Assembly: GCA_964613805.1 (NCBI GenBank)
Contig: CAZTJF010000018.1
Location: 1-64,000, forward strand
DNA length: 64,000 nt
Direction: 5' to 3'
Origin: XYD12-FULL-36-8 sp964613805
GTDB lineage: Bacteria; Bacteroidota; Ignavibacteria; Ignavibacteriales; Ignavibacteriaceae
Under the pieces are notes generated by a model. That model was given only the letters and a program-made list of their open reading frames with translations, was not told the origin of the DNA and made no database searches. Both the position numbers and the translations under genes were made by a program. Shown one piece after another: positions 59,686-64,000 of this stretch (the stretch's first letter is position 1; the number at the start of each line of letters is the position of its first letter).

Positions 59686-60863
59686 TTCATTTTCCTCCTT
59701 AAAACTTCCGTTTTCTCACATGATAATTTCATAAGATCTATTTTGAAAGGATCGTGATTCTTATCTATAATTTTCATTGATCTTTCAGTACAGCAATAGC
59801 AAGGATCAACTGCTGCAAGAGTAATCAATGCATCTGCAACAGGAATACCTTTACATGAAGCTTTAAATGTTGGGATGTTTACATAGCTTGGTGCTCGAAC
59901 TTTATGCCGTACAGGTCTATTTGTTCCATCTGATCTGACATAATGAAACACTTCCCCCCGCGGTGCTTCATATCTACCAATGCCTTCGCCTGGAGTAATT
60001 TCTTTAACATTGTTTATGGTTGGTCCGCTTATGCTTGTAAGTTTTTCGAGGCATTGCCTGCAAATTATTATTGATTCAAAAGTTTCAAGGAGTCTTACTA
60101 CAAGCTTATCATAAACATCTCCGTTCTCAGTTACAATAACATCAAAATCAACGAGTCCATAAGCATCGTTCGGTTCATCTTTTCGAACATCTGTCTTAAC
60201 ACCAGAAGCTCTTGCGACAGGACCAACCGCACAGTAATCAACAGCAGCTTGCTTAGATAATACGCCTACACCCTTTAAACGCGATTTAAGAACAGGATCA
60301 TCTTTTGCAGCTTTAGCAATCATTTGTAATTTTTTTTCAATATCATTCAGAATATCAAGCAAACCTTTTATTTTATTTGGATCAACATCTTTTGCAACAC
60401 CGCCAACTCTTAACATACCATAATGATTTCTATTACCTGAAATTATTTCAAACATCTGAAGAACAGGTTCTCGATATTTCCATGCCCACATCCATAGCGT
60501 ATCATATCCAATAAAATGCCCCGCCAACCCAAGCCAGAGTAAGTGGCTGTGTATTCTTTCAAGTTCGCCGACCAAAGTTCTTATATATTTTGCACGCAAC
60601 GGTATTTCAATATTATCAATGTCTTCAATTGCATGAACGAGGGCAAGTGGATGAGATGTTGAACAAATACCGCAAATTCTCTCAACCAAATAAATTGATT
60701 GTGTGAATGTTTTCGATTCCGACATAAATTCATGACCGCGGTGCATCCATCCAATTTCAAGATCAATATCAACAACGGTTTCGCCATCAACCTGAAGAGT
60801 GAAATACTCTGCTTCTTCAAGTAGAGGATGAAAAGGACCAATGGGAATTACATTTTTATTCAT
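59682..60863 (-). CDS. Group 4 [NiFe] hydrogenase large (catalytic) subunit
   Basis: A 393-residue NuoD-like chain carrying the Ni-Fe site. The L1 motif ERICGICSTSHPLAL has Cys64 and Cys67; the L2 motif DPCYCCTER has Cys355 and Cys358. All four Ni-ligand Cys are present, so it is a true hydrogenase and not an energy-converting hydrogenase-related (Ehr) protein. Thirty-two residues follow the L2 Arg, a removable tail that fits the protease encoded at 52724. Other group 4 features: GWMHRGHEFMSESKTFTQSI and APRGEVFHYVRSDGTNRPVR. It overlaps the NuoC-like gene by eight bases. Confidence 0.95.
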   Translation of the reverse strand: MNKNVIPIGPFHPLLEEAEYFTLQVDGETVVDIDLEIGWMHRGHEFMSESKTFTQSIYLVERICGICSTSHPLALVHAIEDIDNIEIPLRAKYIRTLVGELERIHSHLLWLGLAGHFIGYDTLWMWAWKYREPVLQMFEIISGNRNHYGMLRVGGVAKDVDPNKIKGLLDILNDIEKKLQMIAKAAKDDPVLKSRLKGVGVLSKQAAVDYCAVGPVARASGVKTDVRKDEPNDAYGLVDFDVIVTENGDVYDKLVVRLLETFESIIICRQCLEKLTSISGPTINNVKEITPGEGIGRYEAPRGEVFHYVRSDGTNRPVRHKVRAPSYVNIPTFKASCKGIPVADALITLAAVDPCYCCTERSMKIIDKNHDPFKIDLMKLSCEKTEVLRRKMK

Positions 60864-61293
60864 TATTATTCCTCCTGTGTCTTAGCGGTTGTGTAAGATT
60901 TCGAGGATGATTTCCCGTAAGCAGCGGTTCTGGATTTGGATGACCATTGAAAAATATTCCAAGCATTTCTGCCATTTCTCTCTCAATCCATTCTGCCCCT
61001 TTAACTACAGGGGTAATGGAATTCATTTGGGGATTTTTTTTATCACTCATTACAACCCTTGGGCAATAATAATTTCCTGTTGTGTCATGGGAAAAGTGAT
61101 AAAGAACTTCAATTCCTCTATACGATTCTTGACCAGTTGCGGTTGATAATCTGCAGCCCATTTTATTAAAAAGATGATCAGCAACTTCAAGTATATTTTC
61201 ATTCTTTACTTCGAAGTAAAGCCGTTTGTTCTTCAAAGTTTTTGCGAGAATCTTATCTCCCATCAACGATAGAAAGTCTTTGTAATTATCCAT
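60856..61293 (-). CDS. NuoC-like (30 kDa) hydrogenase subunit
   Basis: 145 residues, separate from the large subunit, as in Ech and Mbh rather than fused as in HycE. GIEVLYHFSHDTTGNYYCPR and SITPVVKGAEWIEREMAEML followed by GIFFNGHPNPEPLLT correspond to the NuoC C-terminal signature (WxEREvxDmfGi.F.GHP). It overlaps the small subunit and the large subunit by eight bases on each side. Confidence 0.92.
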   Translation of the reverse strand: MDNYKDFLSLMGDKILAKTLKNKRLYFEVKNENILEVADHLFNKMGCRLSTATGQESYRGIEVLYHFSHDTTGNYYCPRVVMSDKKNPQMNSITPVVKGAEWIEREMAEMLGIFFNGHPNPEPLLTGNHPRNLTQPLRHRRNNNE

Positions 61294-61717
61294 TTAAAAC
61301 TCCTATTAACTTTGCAACACCTTCAATCATTGCTTCAGGTTTTGGCGGACATCCGGGAATCAATAAATCGAAGGGAATCACGTCTTCTCTTTTCTCAACG
61401 ATATTGTAACTTCCTTTAAAGCAGCAAGCTGAAGATGGACATGTACCCACACCAACAACAAATATTGGCCGCGGAGCTTGATCATAAATTTTTTTTAATT
61501 TGGGTGCAACTTTTTGGTTAATCACACCGCTAACTAGAAGTACGTCCGCATGCCTGATTGATCCTACCAGCTTTATTCCAAATCTTTCAATGTCATATTT
61601 GGGCGTGAGGAGATCGAGTATTTCAATATCGCAATTATTGCATGGCGATGCACTCACATGAAATACCCAAATTGATTTTGCTAAGCGTTTGTTATACCAG
61701 CTCATAAAAGACCTCAA
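61286..61717 (-). CDS. NuoB-like [NiFe] hydrogenase small subunit
   Basis: A 143-residue subunit with the proximal 4Fe-4S cluster. SASPCNNCDIEILDLLTPKY, VGVGTCPSSACCFKGSYNI and LIPGCPPKPEAMIEGVAKLI hold the four cluster Cys typical of NuoB/EchC/HycG. It begins MRSFMSW; the second Met (residue 4) is an alternative start. It lies 91 bases after the NuoH-like gene, the only sizeable gap in the operon, filled partly by a repeat-like sequence. Confidence 0.93.
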   Translation of the reverse strand: MRSFMSWYNKRLAKSIWVFHVSASPCNNCDIEILDLLTPKYDIERFGIKLVGSIRHADVLLVSGVINQKVAPKLKKIYDQAPRPIFVVGVGTCPSSACCFKGSYNIVEKREDVIPFDLLIPGCPPKPEAMIEGVAKLIGVLNG

Positions 61718-61765
61718 TAATTAAAAGGCAAATATCTTCCTTCGCTTTTCTCGGTGCAGAAATAC

Positions 61766-61806
61766 TTTCACGAAGCTGCACGGAGTAAACCCAGAGAAAC
61801 ACGAAG
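61766..61806. repeat. Dispersed-type intergenic sequence within the hydrogenase operon
   Basis: The minus strand reads CTTCGTGTTTCTCTGGGTTT followed by ACTCCGTGCAGCTTCGTG, with CTTCGTG at both ends. It resembles the CTCCGTG/CTTCGTG/CTCTGTG-type repeats seen in intergenic regions of many environmental bacteria. It separates the NuoH-like stop from the NuoB-like start and is the only such break in an otherwise overlapping operon. Confidence 0.5.
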
Positions 61807-61808
61807 TT

Positions 61809-62738
61809 TTAAAAACCAAACACAGACAACACTATTGCTATTAATGAAATTGGTGTTGCGTACTTCCAAAAAAAATTAAGTGCTGTGTCTATTCTGATCC
61901 GAGGATTAGTGTTCTTGATGATAATCATAAGAACGACTATCAATAAATATTTTAAAACGCTCCAAAGAATTCCAATTCCTTCAAAGCCAAATCCGCCCCA
62001 GAATAAAAGAATTAGAAGGAAAGGAAAAACCACATACATCATAAAATGATTTAGTTTCCAAAAACCAAGCGGCGGACCGCTGTATTCGATGAATGGTCCT
62101 TCAACAATTTCTGTTTCGGCTTCAGGAATATGAAATGGAGGCAATGTCATTTTGGCTTGAATACATAAAAGAGCGAAGATAAAACCGATCACTCCCGAAA
62201 TTGATCCCACAAACATCCCATTTGTCTGCTGAAATAAAATAATTTTTTGAAGATCGAGTTGATAACCGGATTTAATAATTGGAATAAGCAAAACCAGAAT
62301 AAAGACAAGTTCGTCTGCCAAGAGAAGCTTGATTTCTCTGCCTGCACCAAGACTTGAGTAAACATTGCCTGACGCTGCTCCTCCAAGAATTATCATTACC
62401 GAAAACAGCATCAGCAAATACATAACCACAATTATGTCTCCGCCAAAACTTAGATTAAAAAACAATACGGTTCCAACAATTGCAGAAACAAGCACAAGCA
62501 TTGCAAATGATATAAATGGCGACGCAATAAATATTGAATGCACACCTTCTCTCACAACTAAAGTTTCTTTGCCAAGCAGTTTAAAAAAGTCGTTAAAGTT
62601 TTGTAAGAATGGTGGTCCAACTCTGTATTGAAATCTCGCTGAGACTTTCCTGTCAATCCAGCCAACTGTTAATCCAAGTATAGCAGTGAATAAGAATCCG
62701 GGAAAAATCAGCAGATAAAAGATCAATTCGGGTTTCAT
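61809..62738 (-). CDS. NuoH-like (EchB/HycD) membrane hydrogenase subunit
   Basis: A 309-residue membrane protein with eight helices. LTVGWIDRKVSARFQYRVGP is the conserved NuoH segment (Arg-rich quinone-site region), followed by QNFNDFFKLLGKETLVV. IPEAETEIVEGPFIEYSGPP is the NuoH/HycD signature for the connection to the NuoB/D module. It overlaps the polyferredoxin gene by four bases. It anchors the hydrogenase module to the membrane arm. Confidence 0.94.
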   Translation of the reverse strand: MKPELIFYLLIFPGFLFTAILGLTVGWIDRKVSARFQYRVGPPFLQNFNDFFKLLGKETLVVREGVHSIFIASPFISFAMLVLVSAIVGTVLFFNLSFGGDIIVVMYLLMLFSVMIILGGAASGNVYSSLGAGREIKLLLADELVFILVLLIPIIKSGYQLDLQKIILFQQTNGMFVGSISGVIGFIFALLCIQAKMTLPPFHIPEAETEIVEGPFIEYSGPPLGFWKLNHFMMYVVFPFLLILLFWGGFGFEGIGILWSVLKYLLIVVLMIIIKNTNPRIRIDTALNFFWKYATPISLIAIVLSVFGF

Positions 62739-63244
62739 ATTCTTCCCTCCTTATGAAGCCAACTTGGAGATTTAACTGCAAGATGCTCTCCAACGAAATA
62801 AATGTGCTGCGCTGTATCTTCCTTTTCAAAATGCTTCATCACAAAGGAATTGTTGGGTGAAGTTTTTACACATGATGGTTGATAATCCGGATTTGCATTT
62901 AGCTGATTTAAACAATAATCACATTTTGATGTAACGTAATTAATAACTTCAGGAAATATTGTTCCGAACGGACAAGCAAGAATGCAGCTTCTACATCCGA
63001 CACAACGCATGTTGTATCTTTTCACCAAACCATTTTCCTGGTGTTCGAGAGCTTCCTTTGGACAAGCATCAACACAAAAGGCATCTTTGCACTGTCTGCA
63101 GTAAGCCGAAAATTCTGCTACTTCAAGAAGCGAAAACTGACCCTTGTTCATTCGGTGAAACATATATTCACATTTAATTGATTCGGCTGAAATCCCCGAT
63201 TCTAAGATTACCGGTATGTCTATAAATAATCTTTTCATTCCCAA
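62735..63244 (-). CDS. Polyferredoxin-like 4Fe-4S subunit of the hydrogenase (HycB/HydN-type)
   Basis: A 169-residue electron-transfer protein with Cys groups CRQCKDAFCVDACPKEAL, CVGCRSCILACPFGTIF and a further CDYC motif, enough for two to three 4Fe-4S clusters in the HycB/HydN/DmsB pattern. It overlaps the diaphorase-like gene by ten bases and the NuoH-like gene by four. It is a likely bridge between the flavin subunit and the hydrogenase core (inference from order). Confidence 0.88.
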   Translation of the reverse strand: MGMKRLFIDIPVILESGISAESIKCEYMFHRMNKGQFSLLEVAEFSAYCRQCKDAFCVDACPKEALEHQENGLVKRYNMRCVGCRSCILACPFGTIFPEVINYVTSKCDYCLNQLNANPDYQPSCVKTSPNNSFVMKHFEKEDTAQHIYFVGEHLAVKSPSWLHKEGRI

Positions 63245-64000
63245 ATTGCCTCCTCGTTTTTAATCTGATCATAAGTAAATACTGGACCATCCTTACAAGC
63301 ATAATACTTACCCATCACGCAATGGCGGCATTGACCAAAACCGCAATACATTTTCTTTTCCATTGAGAGATAAAGGTTTTCTTCTTTGTAGCCGTACTTT
63401 AGAAGATCCATCGTACCAAACTTCATCATTACAGGAGGACCGCAGACAATTGCCGGATTACCATTTGGTTTCATTTCTATTTTTTGAAGCAGTTTTGTTA
63501 CAAGACAAACATCCTCTTCCCATTGTTCGCCATCTGGTACTTGATCAACAGCACGAATAAATCTTACATTGTCGTATTTCCTCCACTCGGTTGCTTCATC
63601 CTTATAAATACAATCCTTTGGAGTTTTGGCTCCTGCTAAAAATGTGATGCTGTTATATTCTTTATTATCATGAAGCATTGTTAGGAATAGAGAGCGAAGT
63701 GGAGCCAATCCACATCCACCACCAAGAATCAAAACATCTTTTCCTTTAAATTTTTCAAGAGGATAATTTGAACCGAACGGACCTCTTATTCCAATAACAT
63801 CGCCTGGTTTTGTTTCATGAACATATTGCGTGACAAATCCCGTTTTCATAATTGTCACATCAAGATTTTCAGAAATGTAATGCGACGATGAGGGTGTGAA
63901 TGGACCTTCACCAATGCCAGGCACACTAATCTCAAGGAACTGTCCTGTTCTAAAAGGTATCGGTCTTTGGGGCTTCATTCGAAGCGTACGAATAAGCGGT
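63235..64000 (-). CDS. FAD/NAD(P)-binding oxidoreductase subunit (sulfhydrogenase gamma/PyrK-like), 5' partial
   Basis: The frame is open to the window edge; residues upstream of the first in-frame ATG (63978) read PLIRTLRMKPQ, the usual start of the FAD domain, so the true N-terminus lies outside. FAD site: PFRTGQFLEISVPGIGEGPF; NAD(P) site: KDVLILGGGCGLAPLRSLFL; second nucleotide motif: AIVCGPPVMMKFG. A C-terminal [2Fe-2S] group lies in YCGFGQCRHCVMG and YACKDGPVF, as in HydG of sulfhydrogenases and PyrK. It would connect NAD(P)H to the hydrogenase through the adjacent polyferredoxin. This subunit is not standard in Mbh or Ech. Confidence 0.9.
   Translation of the reverse strand, partial: PLIRTLRMKPQRPIPFRTGQFLEISVPGIGEGPFTPSSSHYISENLDVTIMKTGFVTQYVHETKPGDVIGIRGPFGSNYPLEKFKGKDVLILGGGCGLAPLRSLFLTMLHDNKEYNSITFLAGAKTPKDCIYKDEATEWRKYDNVRFIRAVDQVPDGEQWEEDVCLVTKLLQKIEMKPNGNPAIVCGPPVMMKFGTMDLLKYGYKEENLYLSMEKKMYCGFGQCRHCVMGKYYACKDGPVFTYDQIKNEEAIWE

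Noticed and set aside
59682..60863. Energy-converting hydrogenase-related (Ehr) or complex I reading of the NuoD-like subunit
   Set aside because: Both CxxC nickel motifs are present, a C-terminal tail follows L2, and a matching protease plus hyp genes are next to it.

Overview
The window reads as a chromosomal segment of an AT-rich member of the Bacteroidota/Chlorobi assemblage, most likely the Ignavibacteria (inference). The grounds are four secreted proteins that end in a PNPFNP-type type IX secretion (T9SS) sorting domain, three promoters of the form TTTG-N20-TAnnTTTG (the Bacteroidota -33/-7 type), a 7-transmembrane HD phosphodiesterase, and an anaerobic energy gene set (2-oxoacid:ferredoxin oxidoreductase and a membrane [NiFe] hydrogenase). 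No phage, insertion sequence or CRISPR array was seen.

Layout. 1-3.3 kb: 5' part of an initiator tRNA-Met, a small ferritin-like helical protein, and korCBAD. 3.3-4.9 kb: an untranslated stretch with an RNA-like element and terminator, then rlpA and a methyltransferase. 4.9-10.1 kb: a T9SS-sorted propeller protein, a CcmE-like membrane protein, uvrB and a GNAT-like protein. 10.1-15.3 kb: truA, a RhuM-family pseudogene with an in-frame TGA, pabC/pabB divergent from pabA, queD/queE, rpsT. 15.3-26.4 kb: envelope genes (GlmU-like nucleotidyltransferase, MsbA-like ABC exporter, glycosyltransferase, putative lipoprotein), then xerD, PgpH-like phosphodiesterase, HAD phosphatase and a sodium:solute symporter. 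26.5-27.1 kb: a HEPN/MNT toxin-antitoxin pair. 27.2-33.9 kb: rsmB, rodZ-like, ligA, a GT9-like fragment, STAS protein and a second symporter. 34.2-40.4 kb: three T9SS-sorted surface proteins (arylsulfotransferase-like, YCF48 propeller, CotH kinase with lamin-tail domains). 40.4-44.5 kb: an ECF sigma/membrane protein/Spy-like operon, a GH13 glycosidase and an AlkD-like protein.

44.6-64 kb is the most notable part. A complete hypABFCDE maturation operon is divergent from a NicO-like metal transporter with a His-rich loop. It is followed by a large minus-strand operon for a group 4 (energy-converting) [NiFe] hydrogenase: an FAD/NAD(P)-binding diaphorase-like subunit (cut by the window edge), a polyferredoxin subunit, NuoH-, NuoB-, NuoC-, NuoD- and NuoL-like subunits, a full Mrp-type antiporter module (MbhD/E-like, MrpB, C, D, E, F, G), a NuoI-like ferredoxin subunit, a maturation endopeptidase and a sensor histidine kinase. 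The large subunit keeps both CxxC nickel motifs, so this is a true hydrogenase.

How it fits together (inference): Kor makes reduced ferredoxin from 2-oxoacids. The hydrogenase could reoxidise ferredoxin and/or NAD(P)H to H2 while its Mrp part moves Na+ or H+, and Na+-linked symporters could spend that gradient. The Hyp proteins and the transporter supply the active-site metals.
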